Below, one piece after another: positions 10,854 to 21,390 of a DNA stretch of 64,000 nucleotides (positions are counted from its first letter, which is position 1; the number at the start of each line of letters is the position of its first letter). A program made the position numbers and the translations under genes. The notes under the pieces are model-generated. The model saw only the letters and a list, made by a program, of their open reading frames with translations. It ran no database searches and had not been told where the DNA came from. The DNA is from Dactylorhiza incarnata (taxonomy: Eukaryota; Streptophyta; Magnoliopsida; Asparagales; Orchidaceae). The stretch spans positions 3,345,001-3,409,000 of the forward strand of contig JAWHQI010000170.1 in assembly GCA_033032865.1 (NCBI GenBank), in the 5' to 3' direction.

Positions 10854-11392
10854 ATGGTCTTAGTTGGCGACCATGAGGAGGTAGTCGGCAACTCGTCCGC
10901 GAGTGGCGAGTTCGTGACGTTGGCAGTTTTCGAAGCCTTCGTGCAGCGCATGGAGGGGATCTTGCAAGCAGCGCTTCAGCCGCGCGCCGAGGTCACGACG
11001 ACCTCGACGCATCGCCCGGTTCTGACCAAGGGAAGGAGTCCCCCCGGCGAGCAGGAAAGGAGCATGTGGAGGATGAGACCGAGCGACCAAGGAGGTCGCA
11101 GTTCTACCAGCAGACCTCGCAAAGGATCCGCTTCCGCGAGACGGAGGAGCAAGCGAGATACCAGGATACTCGCCCATATGGCGAGTATGGTGGTGATACT
11201 CGCCAGGTGAAGGATCGTCGCCGGGTAGGAGGGAGGAGCCCTTTCTGCGAGGAGATCCTTGTCGCGCCAGTGCCAGAAGGATTCAGAGATCCCGCTATGA
11301 ATTATTGCTCGGGGAGAGACGACCCTATCCATCAGGGGAACAGACGTAACCGGAAGGGTAACCGGAGGAGGAATAGGGATCAGGTCAGCTAA
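10854..11392 (+). pseudogene. L2a gag N-terminal remnant
   Basis: Two overlapping frames are joined by a frameshift near 11060. The first starts MVLVGDHEE and contains a short helical FEAFVQRMEGILQ segment. The second is Arg/Glu-rich and ends with a SPFCEEI...PEGFRDP phrase, which matches the start of the capsid region in Tat gag proteins (usually SPF..EI......P..Y.G..DP). The protein stops soon after this phrase. Capsid and zinc-knuckle regions are missing, so it is truncated by internal deletion. Confidence 0.6.
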
Positions 11393-11428
11393 GGATGTCA
11401 AGGAAGTATCAAGGCCGAAGAGGTAGGA

Positions 11429-11760
11429 GTGAGTTATGGAGAAGCGGAGCTCGGATCTTTCCGCAAAGCGAATTTCCACCAGGCCTACCGCCAGAATGTC
11501 GCTCCGACCTCTCAAACACCACCCCCGCTAGAGGAAATCACCTTCTCGGAGGAGGGCATGTTAAGGGATGAGAATCCCTTCCATGAGGCCCGTGTGATTG
11601 ATGCGATCGTCGAAGACTTCACCGTCAACCGAATCCTGGAGTGCAACGGGGGTTCGGTCCGTGTCATTTTTACGTCGTTCTCACGAACACGTTTGACAAC
11701 CTGGAAGTCGAGGCGAGCAGGATGACGGCCTCGGGCGGTCCTCTTTTCGATTTCTCAGGT
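11429..11760 (+). pseudogene. L2a aspartic protease remnant
   Basis: About 100 residues with an ITFSEEGM...H.ARVIDAIVEDFTV phrase, then a VNRIL...GGSVRVIF segment. It aligns by eye with the Tat protease block, where V.RIL is followed by the catalytic D-x-G-S-S-V. Here the catalytic Asp is replaced (ECNGGS), so it cannot be active. A frameshift follows within 30 codons. No RT follows it. Confidence 0.55.
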
Positions 11761-11872
11761 AAGCAAAAGAAGGCGGACGCGGCAGGAAGATCAGCCGCCG
11801 TCGGGAAGCTTAATCTAAGAACAAAGGGGAGCTGTTGGAAAACACTTGGAGCGGCGACAACCTAAAAAAGTT

Positions 11873-13089
11873 TTACTCATGAGCGGGAGTATGTGCATTT
11901 CACCCCTGTAAATTTATTGTTCATAAATAAATTCATCACCCCCCTGAAACATGGGGTAGAAAAGAGTTGTTTACATTAACCTCAAATTGAAAATGAGTTT
12001 TCAAGCAAAAGAAGAAGGCCAGTGAAGTCGATCTCCACGCTAGGTTGGGAAATGAGCCTCCGACTTAACCCTCGTAAAAACTCAGAACGGATGATGGGAC
12101 AGTGCCTCGGGTATGTGTTCCCTTAAGTCCAAGCCTCTGCAATGACGGCCGAGATCAGCTCCCCCCTTGCACGTTGGCCGCGGTTCCCACCGACCGCATT
12201 TCTCGTCCGACTGAAGAGATTACCTGGAGAAAGTCTGGACGCCGACCTCCCGATTCGGCGAAGAGATGATCGATTTAACTAGCTCAGGGGACCCTTGAAT
12301 AAAGGTGTCGTGTACCCTCAAGAGCTGAAAGCTCGCAGCGAAGCAAGCCATTTTTTCTAAAATATTGTGTCCGATCATATGAGTTGGTGTGCTTAAGTGT
12401 GAGCAACAGGAAGCATGTTTGATCCACATCCAGCATCCAAGTAGGGTGGAGGCCTCGGGATGGTATGTCCCCTTGGACCTCCCCGACTACCACTCCCTGC
12501 TTGACGTCATCCTTCATCAACATTCGACACCGCAAGTTGGAAGACGAGCCTCCGACTTGACCCTCGTAAAAACTCAGAACGGATGATGGGACAGTGCCTC
12601 GGGTGTGCGTTCCCTTGAGTCCAAGCCTCTGCAATGACGGCCGAGATCAGCTCCCCCCTTGCACGTTGGCTGCGGTTCCCACCGACCGCACTTCTCATCC
12701 GACTGAAGAGATTACCAGGGAAAAGCAGGGAAGCCGGCATTACAACTTTGGGAAAGGGCAAGACCGATTCGACCGACCGAAGAATGGAGACATTCCGGCA
12801 TCCGAGTAGGATGGAGACCTCGGGATGGTGTGTCCCCTTGGACCACCCCGACCGTCATTCCTTACTTTATAACATTCTTCGTCGACATCCGGTATCCAAG
12901 TAGGATGTAGGCCTCGGGAAGAGGTGTCCCTCCCGACCTCCCCGACTGCCATTCCCTATCTCTTTCCCTTAAAAAGTCCATTTTTATTACAATAATTCTA
13001 ATGCACTCTTCCCCAGGTGCAAGGCAAGGCCTTGAGAGCATGTGTCCCTCGAGACCCTCCAAGTGCCCCTCACGACTAGACTCAAGCAG
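11873..13089. repeat. L2a non-coding middle with direct duplications
   Basis: No gene. A block of about 165 bp at 12060-12230 recurs at 12552-12725 with a few changes. A second block of about 65 bp (GGAGGCCTCGGGATGG, CCCGAC) recurs at 12430-12495, 12800-12865 and 12895-12955. This is where capsid, RT and integrase would lie in a full Tat element. Confidence 0.7.
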
Positions 13090-13350
13090 AAGGAACCATT
13101 GAAAAGGCGAGTATGAAGCTAATACTCGCCGGATAGGTGAGTATACACGTGCGAGTATACACGTGCGAGTACGCAGGTGCGAGTATACAGGTGCGAGTAT
13201 GCAGGTGCGAGCGCTCAAACTCGCCTCGAACCTAAGAGCCCAGCGAGCACTCAATCTCGCCCCGATCCTAAAAGCCTAGCGAGCATTCAATCTCGCCCCG
13301 ATCCTAAGAGCATAGCGAGCACTCAATCTCGCCTCGAGCCTAAGAGCTTA
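13090..13350. repeat. L2a GCGAGTA array and 36-bp tandem repeat
   Basis: 13137-13210 repeats a unit of about 16 bp, GTGCGAGTATACAGG. 13206-13350 repeats a unit of about 36 bp four times (AGCGAGCACTCAATCTCGCC followed by CCGATCCTAAGAGCCT). It lies just past the 3' end of the antisense gene TU2. Confidence 0.8.
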
Positions 13351-13947
13351 AGCGACAGTCAAGACAGGAAGCAGGGCAGAAGAAACAGGCGAGCAAAATT
13401 TTGTCCTTTATCATTTGTATGTTTGATGTACATTACAAAAAAATCTTAAAAGGGCTTACAAAAGGTCGTCGGGCGAACAAAAAAGGGTGCCCAGGCGACT
13501 AGGCGTCATCCTCGCCATCAATGTCAACATCTGGTTCATCGCCGCCATCGTCATCATCCTTGTCCTCGGAATCATCATCCTCGGAATCACCAGACAGCTG
13601 GGAAGATGCTCGCAAGGGAGAGGTGGACTCCTCGGCGAGCAGCGCCGGGATGAGGTCCACCACTGTCAGCTCCATCGCCGCCGGCTTTAGAAGGTCGTCC
13701 GCCTTCAGTTGGCTCAGGATGACAGTCCCCGTTGCTCGCGCGATCTCCCGACGAATGCGAGGCATATCGTCGCCAAGTATCCTGATCTGCTTGCCGACCC
13801 TGGAGGGGCCCTCCACCGCTGGCTGTTGCTCGGCAGGCCGAGTTTCCAGCTCAGCGATGCGAACTTGGGCGGCCTCCAAGGCCAGCCGGGTGTCGCCAGC
13901 TCCTTCTCCAGCTGGGAGGTCTTCTTCGCCATCTCCACTTCGGCGGC

Positions 13948-14035
13948 CTGCAAAAAGAGAAGACACAGAAGGTAAGCAAACTATTCAGCAAAGTGGCGAG
14001 TATCCCACAAGCGAGTATAGAAGCGAGGCGAGTAC
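13948..14035 (-). other. TU2 intron 2 (88 nt)
   Basis: On the minus strand the donor is CATGAG|GTACTC and the acceptor is TTTTTGCAG|GCC. The intron contains stops. Joining restores ...KEHE to AAEVEMAKK in one frame. Confidence 0.7.
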
Positions 14036-14670
14036 CTCATGCTCCTTCTCTTTGAGCCCCATGGCGATCATCTTCTTACTTTGGATCTTGATCACCCCTT
14101 CATACTCGAGCAATCGCCTTGCTGTCGAATGGGCCAGCTCGGCAGATCGCAGCAGAGATCGCGAGATTTGGTGAGCGAGATACTCGGAGGTCTCCTCCTG
14201 CAGTCTCTCGGCATCCTCGCGACCATAGACTGCGTGGAGCACATCGAAGCCCTCGCCCTTATCCTCCCAGTCCTCCGACCATGGCGGGAGGTTGGAGCTT
14301 AGAGACACCACGTGGGCGCTCTCCGTCCAAGTCACCAAGGGGCGACCATAGAGATCCTCGCCACGTCCACCCAGGTTGAAGTTCGGATGGGTGAAAGGCT
14401 CGCCAGCCTCAGAAGGGTCCACCTTCTTGCCAAGGTCCCTATGAGCGACCTCCTTCTTCTTCCTCAAGGGCTCGGAGGGCTCGCCCCTCTCCTTCCGCTT
14501 CTTCGAAGGCCCGGATCCTTCGCCGACGATCAAGGGATCATCGCCTCCTGGCGACAAGTCGATGGGCGAGTAGACCCCATCCCCGCGAGCAGAGTTCCCC
14601 GCACCTCCCTGTGTGGAAGCCGCCGCCTTCACCACCGCGGGGAGAAGCTCGCGTGGCAGAACATGGACTG

Positions 14671-14755
14671 CTGCAACAAACAGAGAGTTAACCCCAGTTA
14701 GTCGCCAGAACGAAGACGAAGAGCGAGTAGTGCGAATACTCGCGCGATAGGTTAC
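14671..14755 (-). other. TU2 intron 1 (85 nt)
   Basis: On the minus strand the donor is GCGAAG|GTAACC and the acceptor is TTGTTGCAG|CAG. Joining gives ...FQGE to AVHVLPREL in frame. Reading through would end the protein within about 22 codons. Confidence 0.7.
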
Positions 14756-15542
14756 CTTCGCCCTGAAACACCTCAGCAAGTTCGTCTACTCGCCTCCTCC
14801 AGAATACCACATCAAGGCGGCGATTCTTGAAGGATTCGAGCAGTTTCTCGCCACCCTCGTTCAGGAAGGAAACCCCGAAGATGCTCTCCGGCGGCTGGAA
14901 GGACCTTTCGGGGATCGCTTGGAAGTCGCCAGCGATGACGACTAGTCGCTCTCCCCAGCGGTGGTTCTTCTTCGCCGTGCCGACCAGTGTGCAGACATGG
15001 CTGCACAAGAAGACGACGCCCTCGCTTGTCGCCATGAAGTGAAATATCCGCCTGAAGACGGAAAGGTCGAAGGCGATCCCCTGGTCGCGCAGGTAGCAGA
15101 GGAACCCCACGATCATCGCCACCCCATTGGGGTTGATCTGGGCGGGGACTATCCCAAAGTAACGGAGTATCTGGGAGAACTCCGTCCACAATGGTAGTCA
15201 CAAGCCCACCTCGAAGTGGCGAGTAGGGAACACCCGCTCAGTGGTCAGGACCGTGTTTAGTCGCTCGCCCTGGCAAGGAAGCCGAGCGACAAACCCAGGC
15301 GGGATGTACTTCGCCTTGAAGATCTCCAAGTCCTTCTCAGTCGTGACGGACTTCTTGAAGGTGGTCGCCGTGAAGTTCTTGGCGTGATTGGCACGCCGAA
15401 CAGTCGCCTCGTCAGATATCTTGGAGGAGAGAAGGAAAGAGAGGCGAGTATCAAAGAAGACAAGAAGAGAGGAGGAAGACGGAAGATACTCGCGTATGAG
15501 TTGGAAGGTCGCCGAAAGCGTAATAAATACTCACCCACCCCC

Positions 15543-15551
15543 CTATTTATA
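15543..15551 (-). promoter_or_regulatory. TU2 TATA box
   Basis: TATAAATAG on the minus strand, 124 nt before the expected (mutated) start codon. No ATG occurs in the leader between. The same word stands before TU1, so this looks like a dedicated internal promoter. Confidence 0.6.
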
Positions 15552-16460
15552 GTAGTCGGGTAGCTTGGCTTATCGAGCACGACGGCGCGATCAGGAATAA
15601 GGGGGTGGCGAGTATTAAGTTGAAGTCGCCAACTCAGCAGCACGCGTTAGCAAGGAGTCGACCTCCAAGGCAAGAAGACCTGCAAGAAAAAACATGAAAG
15701 AAGCTCGCCATGCATAGGCGACACGCAGACAATACTCGCCAAAATGAAAGAAGATAGAAAAAATCAAGACAAAAAATCCATCACAGAAAAAGGAAGCAGA
15801 GCAAGTAATGGAGGGCGAGTTTTCCAATACTCGCCTAAATAATATTACATCAAATCAAAAGTGTTTCAGAGTTACAAGGGTACTCGCCAAGGGCGACATA
15901 ACATGGAAAGAAGAAAATAAAGAAGGACAACATCTAAGGAGGCGCCTGAATATTCGCCTGAGGATCCGGAGGCTGAGGATGTCGCCCGACCCAGCCCAAG
16001 CTGCGAGCTCGCTTGAAGTGCTCGAAGGCTACGGACATCGCGTCCTCGCCCTGCTGCAACTGATCTTCAATCCTCGCCAGCCGACCGACCGAGCCCATGC
16101 TCGCACGCATCCCCACCATCTCGTCATGATGCAGCTGCTGGCGATGCTCGAGTCTCGCAACTCGGCGCTCTAGGTCGCTAACGGTGTGCAGGCGAGATTC
16201 TGCACCAGCCAGGCGAGTATCGAACTCTTCCAGCTGAGATACTCGCACCTCCAGCTCGGTCAAGCGACGATGAGCGTCAGTGCTCGCCAGGCGCTCAACC
16301 CGCGACTCCATGTCAGTCAGGCGGCGATGGCGCTCGCTGACCGCCAAGCGCTCTAGCTTCGCCTCCAGATCCAAGATCGCGCGAGTGGCCTTCTCTTGAT
16401 ACTCGCGAGAAGGAAGCCCGACGGCGTCAATCAAGGCTCCTATGAGAGTGCGAGCGCGAG

Positions 16461-16549
16461 CTGCAAAAAAGGGTAAAAATATCAGGGCTTTGACGACTAA
16501 AGGAACCAAGTGAAGATAATGGCGACTATCACAAATGGCGACCAAGTAC
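16461..16549 (-). other. TU1 intron 2 (89 nt)
   Basis: On the minus strand the donor is CGGCCAG|GTACTT and the acceptor is TTTTTTGCAG|CTCGC. The join is in frame (RP to ARARTL) between the Pro/Arg-rich exon and the coiled-coil exon. Confidence 0.65.
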
Positions 16550-17088
16550 CTGGCCGAGGACTGCGAGAATGACGGCGAGGAGAGCCCCTGCCTCGCTGAG
16601 GAGACGTGTTGTGATGATGATCGCCTCGCCGAGTAGGACGGGACCCAGCGGTCTGATCCCAGCTAGGAGGCGCGTTCCCACGACCGCGACTATCGGATGG
16701 TCGCCCTCCCCCCCTCGGAGGAAAGAAGCCCGAAGGGCCCTTAGTCCCACCACGGCGCGAGGATTCGCCTTGGTGAGTAGAAGGAGCGGTCGAAATCGAA
16801 GGGCGCTGCTCGCCCTGAGTCGTGACGGGAGGAAGAAAAGGAGGAGGTGGTGGAAGCCCACCCACGGGCAGCTACGAGCTACTCGCCAACCCCGAAGAAT
16901 CAAGAGGCGGTGGTGGTGGAAGCACGTTGCTCGCCAGAGGAGCCCGTTGCTCGCTCATTGGTCTCCTCTCCAGCAATGAGCTGTGGAGACTCGCGCCGAA
17001 CGCCCACCACCCCTAGGCGAGATCATTGACGACGATCTCAGAGGAGGCACGACCAGAGGCTCCTCCTGAGCACCGATGGTAGACGAAT

Positions 17089-17169
17089 CTGCGAGCATAG
17101 CAGAAATATTTAGCGACTACGGACCAAGTCAAGACTAATCGAGAAGGTGACGAGTAGGAAGCTCTCTAC
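17089..17169 (-). other. TU1 intron 1 (81 nt)
   Basis: On the minus strand the donor is GCGCGAG|GTAGAG and the acceptor is GCTCGCAG|ATTCG. Exon 2 then opens for about 45 codons before the first stop. Confidence 0.5.
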
Positions 17170-17564
17170 CTCGCGCAGGAGCGAGATTCTCTGATTGATT
17201 CTGGGCCGAGGTCTCAGGCATGCTCGCCTCCTCGGCGACATTTGGAGTAGGAGGATCGGCGGCCGGCGAGTCGCCCTCGTTAGAAAGCCCCAAGTCGTCC
17301 AGCAGCTGCTGATGTTGGTCGCCCAAAGGGGCGGCGACATCATCTTCAGCGACCTTCTTTTTCCCTTTCTTCTTCTTCTTCGCGAGCCTCTTCCTCTTCT
17401 TAGAAGCGAGGAAATCCTCAGCCTCGTGACCTGGGCGCGGAGGGAGCGAAGAACCGTCGAACAGGCCAACAAGACCAGCCATGGCCGCCTTAGCCTCTGC
17501 AGCATAGTCGCGCGTCATCTTGAGCGAGTTCAGAAAAGACGTGCCATCAGAGACCCCTGCCCCT

Positions 17565-17573
17565 CTATTTATA
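17565..17573 (-). promoter_or_regulatory. TU1 TATA box
   Basis: TATAAATAG on the minus strand, about 47 nt upstream of the chosen ATG (17518). It matches the TU2 box in word and context (CTATAAATAGAGGGG). Confidence 0.6.
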
Positions 17574-17698
17574 GAGCTCGAGCGTCGGCCAGCGAGATGC
17601 CGAGTATAGACCAAATACTCGCCAGAAAGACAGCTCGTCGAATAAGGGTTGGATGATTCTTTCCGAGCAACTACGTTACTCGCAAAGAGCGGGGATTG

Positions 17699-18364
17699 TG
17701 TACAACCCTCATTCTCCGAGGGTGGATCCCCCCCAAGGTCACGTAGATAGAAGTCAAGGTCAAAGGGTCAACACAGAGACCAGCAGCCCAAGATAGAAGC
17801 AGAAGAGACCCTGGCGAGTATGCAGGCAATACTCGCCAGGTAGGCGAGTATCAACCAGAAGAGCTCGCCGCGCACAGAAGACAGCAGAAGCCCTGGGCGA
17901 GTATTGGCCCGGCGTGTGCGAGCAGCACCCAATACTCACCAGATGGGCGACTATGGCATGGTACTCGCCGAGTAACCCATAGTCGCCGGGTTGGGGGTTG
18001 GGCTATAAAAGGCCCCCCTACCCTTTGGTTTTCCTATAAATAGGACCCCAGGGGTACTTGGATTGACACCTGGACTTGAGCTTTTGGACCCCGATTCCCG
18101 AACTCTCGAGCCCGTCACCCTTGCTTTCCGCCAAGCCGGTGCCTTCCCTGTACCAAGCTCGTCCACTTTGGTTTCGGAGGGGAAGACTCTCTTGAGCTTC
18201 TGGGTACGTGGTGGGACCTCCCTGCCGCAGCATCTGGGGTCCGGTTCGTTGCTCTTCTAGCTTCGTCGTAGTCGCCAGCCAAATCATCTCGTTGGACTGC
18301 TGGGCGAGTAGCCTCCGGCTGCATCGGTCCGAATTTTGAGGTCAGGATTTTCCTGGCGTCAACA
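17699..18364 (+). repeat. L2a 3' LTR (666 bp)
   Basis: Begins TGTACAACCC and ends GGCGTCAACA, preceded by the purine-rich AAAGAGCGGGGAT. Same length as the 5' LTR. Followed by target duplication TGAAA (18365-18369). Confidence 0.95.
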
Positions 18365-18385
18365 TGAAACTAAAGCAATGGGTGA

Positions 18386-18877
18386 TGCACATCACTTCAT
18401 CAATATAAGATCATCAACCCCAAGTGGTTTGAGGGTCTTGGAACAACGAAAGAAGTTGATGATTTCGTAGAGAGCTTGGATCAACACTTTCTTGCAAACA
18501 TGATCATCGACGAGGAAATGAGGATAGGAATCGCTCGATTTTATTTTCTAAGAGAAGCTTCAAGGTGGTAGTTTGTAGTGCAAAAGAAGAAGACCGTCAA
18601 GACTTGGGAAGATTTCAAGAGAGAACTTAGAAATCAATTTGATCATAAGTTCACCAATGAGAAGATGGCGATCATGCTAACACGTTGCTTCAGATGCAAG
18701 GGGAATCATAGATCGATGGATTGCCCAATGTGGGCATGCATATTCTGCAAAGGAGATCATAATGTGGAAAGCTGCCCAATCAAGCAAGGGTTCAGGGCAA
18801 CTAAAGAAGAGAACACTTCCGCGAAGGAAGAAGTGGTGTTATGCGATGTAGAGCAAGAGATGGACGAGAACTTGTGA
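18386..18877 (+). pseudogene. L1 gag-like remnant with two zinc knuckles
   Basis: One frame of about 163 codons interrupted by a TAG at 18569-18571. The N-terminal part (PKWFEGL.....VDDFVESLDQHF) and a WEDFKRELRNQF phrase are typical of retrotransposon gag capsid. Near the C-terminus are two zinc-knuckle-like motifs, CFRCKGNHRSMDC and CIFCKGDHNVESC, each CX2CX3HX4C rather than the common CX2CX4HX4C. An acidic tail ends at 18877. No protease follows. From 18878 to 19385 there are only broken acidic frames and the polypurine tract. Confidence 0.7.
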
Positions 18878-19370
18878 TGAGATGGTGAGGCTCACAAGGA
18901 GGAACAAATTAAGGGAGTTGAGGTGCAACCAATTGAGGACACGGAGTCCGGGCGCTAAGGGGGAGAGGCTAACAGAGAGAACCCAGTCGAAGAGTTTAAA
19001 GGTGAGAAATCAGTGGAAGTGATGTCCAATTACCGCTGAGATAATGCTCGCACAAATGCACCATTTAACGTGATCAATATGAAGGAAGAAAAAGACACAG
19101 TGTCTGGTATCCAAGGTAGTGAAACCCACATGGAGGACTGGCTTGGTGAAAATCCAAAGGTGGACGCGGAGTCCCCAACCAGTGAATCTATGACTGTTGA
19201 AGATGCCAAAGTGTCACTACTTAATGCGAAGTTGGTGACACTACTTGATGGAGTTAAAGATCACCAAGGCGCGTTGGATTATTGGTGTACAAATGTTCTC
19301 GACGACAGGAGGGCAAAGGTTCGAACAATACTGCTACCCGATGTATGGTTGCAATGAGGGCATCACAAGA

Positions 19371-19385
19371 ATGGGTGTGGGAGAA
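19371..19385 (+). promoter_or_regulatory. L1 polypurine tract
   Basis: GGGTGTGGGAGAA lies immediately before the 3' LTR (TATCACGG, where TG has decayed to TA). Confidence 0.7.
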
Positions 19386-19961
19386 TATCACGGGTTGGTA
19401 GTTCAAGGTGCAACTGTGACAATGGTGTCATGCGTGGATGGTGCAATAAGTCATATGTTGAGATGATAAGGCATCAAAGTGGTCGAAGACTTGAGTGTGG
19501 GAGCCCTTGGCACAAGTATGACTCCATACTCAAGATGATCATGCATAAAGGGAGCATGCCAAGAATATGAATTAAGCGTAGCCATGATATCTTATGGCGT
19601 AGAAGTATACAGAATTCTCCAGAACACTGGAGAGAAATCTTGAAGATGACGGAAGGTTCTAGAATGATGTGGAGACTTATAGAAGATTATAAAGTCGTGT
19701 AGAATGCTCTAGAATATTGTGGAATTGTGTAGAGATTTTTAGAATATTCTAGAAGAGTGTAAAGTATTCTAGAAGAGTGTAGAGTATTCTAAAGAATGTG
19801 GAACCTTCTAGATAACTTTAGATGTGTGTAGAAGTATCCAGAAGTGTGTAGAGATTTGTAGAAGTTGAGAGTAATCTAGAATAGTCTAGAATACTCTTGA
19901 ATATAGTAGAATAATGTTGTACATAGTCATGAGAGAAGTGTAGAATAGTTTAGATGAGTCT
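19386..19961 (+). repeat. L1 3' LTR, left part
   Basis: Homologous to 9144-9708 of the 5' LTR but diverged by roughly a tenth. Contains a perfect three-unit heat-shock element, GAATATTCTAGAA (19742-19754). Interrupted at AGTCT (19957-19961) by L2b. The LTR resumes at 43990. Confidence 0.9.
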
Positions 19962-20766
19962 TGTTGCGGAACGCTTAGGGCTCGTGGTAGACCGGTTCAC
20001 TTGAACCACCTTAGCTCGTGAGCGAACTAAGAGCGCAAACAGTCAATTAGAGATTTGCTGAGTACACAGGGACTTTTTAACGTGGAAAACCCGGAAAGGG
20101 TAAAAAACCACGCGGTCGGAGCTGTGCCGACCAAACTTCACTATCATCTGGGGGTTACAACTTGGAAACTAGAACTTGAGCGCGACAGGCCGCTGCTCGT
20201 TACAATATTTGGAGAGAGAGAGAACGAGCTCCGAGGGTGACAGGCCACCTCTCGGAAAAGCTAAGTCTTTTTCCCTTCTGAGAATGCTAGTCGCTTTTCG
20301 GAAGTGAGACGGCTAGTCGCCTTTTCCTTCTGAGAATGTTAGTCGCCTTTCGGAAGTGAGAAGGCTAGTCGTCTTTTTCTTCTGAGAATGCTAGTCGCCT
20401 TTCGGAAGTGAGAAGGCTAGTCGCCTTTCGGGATGACGAAGATCTTCAAGTACACGAAGGAGATCTTCAAGCGCCGAAGGAGAATTCCGCAAAAGTCTGC
20501 AAGGAGCTCTCCCGGGTCCAGAAGTCAAGGTCCTTTCAAATGAAGCCTTGGGGCTCCTTTTATAGCTTTGGACGGGGGCGACCCGGTAATTTTGTCGTTG
20601 GTAGTTTCCATAAATGCTCGGTGGACGAATCATATTCTCCGGTTCGGGGCCCTCGGATCGCCATTTTTCGTAAATGACCACCTTGCCCCTCGGGCAGCTT
20701 GGGCAGCTCGGGCAGTTCGGGCAGTTCCGTTGGAGGCGAAAAAGGCGACTGACTGTTCCTGAAAAG

Positions 20767-20888
20767 TGAGAAGCCTGAAAGACAAAAAGTGAGAAGCCGG
20801 AAAGACAAAAAGTGAGAAGCCGGAAACCCAAAAAGTGAGAAGCCGGAAACCCAAAAAGTGAGAAGCCAGAAAGACAAAAAGTGAGAAA
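20767..20888. repeat. 23-bp tandem array in L2b LTR
   Basis: Unit AAAAAGTGAGAAGCCGGAAAG plus AC, 5-6 copies, with CCC/GAC variants. The homologous array is at 43510-43632 in the other LTR. Confidence 0.85.
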
Positions 20889-21094
20889 GCTTCATGATCG
20901 CGCTCAGAAACGTTCTGAGCGCGCGCTAGCGCTGAAGTGCTCCAAGTGCGCAACGAACCACGGAGATGCCTCGGGCGGACGGCGGACGGGGAGTTGCCCC
21001 CCAAAGGGGGGACCGGGATCCTTTGGCGAGGAGAGGGCGCCGGACCGCACCACGAGGAGGGGTGGGCGCGGCCGCGCACCCCAAAGAAAAAGGG

Positions 21095-21390
21095 GGGTGC
21101 GGATTGGCAGCACCCCCAAGGGGGGGGGGGGTGCGGATTGGCCGCACCCCCCAAGGGGGGATGCAGCTTGGCCGCACCCCAAGGGGGGTGCGGCTTGGCC
21201 GCACCCCCCAAGTGGTGCGGCTTGGCCGCACCCCAAGGGGGGTGCGGTTTGGCCGCACCCCCCAATGGGTGCGGCTTGGTCGCACCCCCTTGGGGGGTGC
21301 GGCCGGGCCGCACCCCCTTGGGGGGGGGGGGTGCGGCTGAGCCGCACCCCCCTGGGGGGTGCGACTTGGCCGGCCGCACCCCCAAGGGCG
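21095..21390. repeat. hairpin minisatellite in L2b LTR
   Basis: About 10 units of 26-30 bp, each a near-perfect inverted repeat of the form GGGGTGCGG-CTTGG-CCGCACCCC, separated by CCAAGG. Runs of 5-10 G are included. The other LTR keeps less than one unit (near 43848-43880). Confidence 0.85.

Larger units (their letters stand above)
13499..15419 (-). pseudogene. TU2: antisense spliced gene, gypsy-type transposase-like (aORF)
   Basis: Three minus-strand exons (15419-14756, 14670-14036, 13947-13499) are split by GT-AG introns of 85 and 88 nt (14755-14671, 14035-13948), each ending TTGCAG. Both joins keep the frame. Exon 1 has the ..LRYFGIVPAQINPNG..IVGFL core that I associate with the plant family called putative gypsy-type transposon / antisense ORF of Tat elements; its biochemical role is unknown. 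Exon 2 is Ser/Lys-rich with a KKRKERGEP basic patch. Exon 3 is coiled-coil-like and ends in a very acidic tail. Defects: expected ATG is ATA (15419), CGA to TGA nonsense at 15198-15200, and a 1-nt frameshift near 13898. Confidence 0.7.
15934..17518 (-). pseudogene. TU1: antisense spliced gene, basic/Pro-rich coiled-coil protein
   Basis: Minus-strand exons 17518-17170, 17088-16550 and 16460-15934 are split by GT-AG introns of 81 and 89 nt. The start is chosen at ATG 17518, about 45 nt after a TATA box. Exon 1 encodes MTRDYAAEAK, a Lys/Arg cluster (KKRKRLAKKKKKGKKK) that could be a nuclear signal, and an acidic/Pro stretch. Exon 2 is Pro/Gly/Arg-rich but carries stops and a frameshift. Exon 3 is a regular heptad coiled coil (RRLTDMESRVERLAS type repeats) ending at 15934. 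No enzymatic domain is recognised. It probably corresponds to the companion antisense ORF of Tat elements; function unknown. Confidence 0.6.
10130..18364 (+). mobile_element. L2a: RT-less Tat-type retrotransposon with antisense genes
   Basis: An 8235-bp element inside L1 with TGAAA target duplications at 10125-10129 and 18365-18369. Two 666-bp LTRs differ at about 16 positions by my count (about 2.4%). In order it has a 5' LTR, a primer-like motif, a broken gag start, a broken protease, direct duplications, short tandem arrays, two antisense spliced genes, a polypurine tract and a 3' LTR. No RT, RNase H or integrase is present, so it could move only with enzymes from a relative. The antisense genes place it in the Tat lineage (Retand-like). 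Confidence 0.9.
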
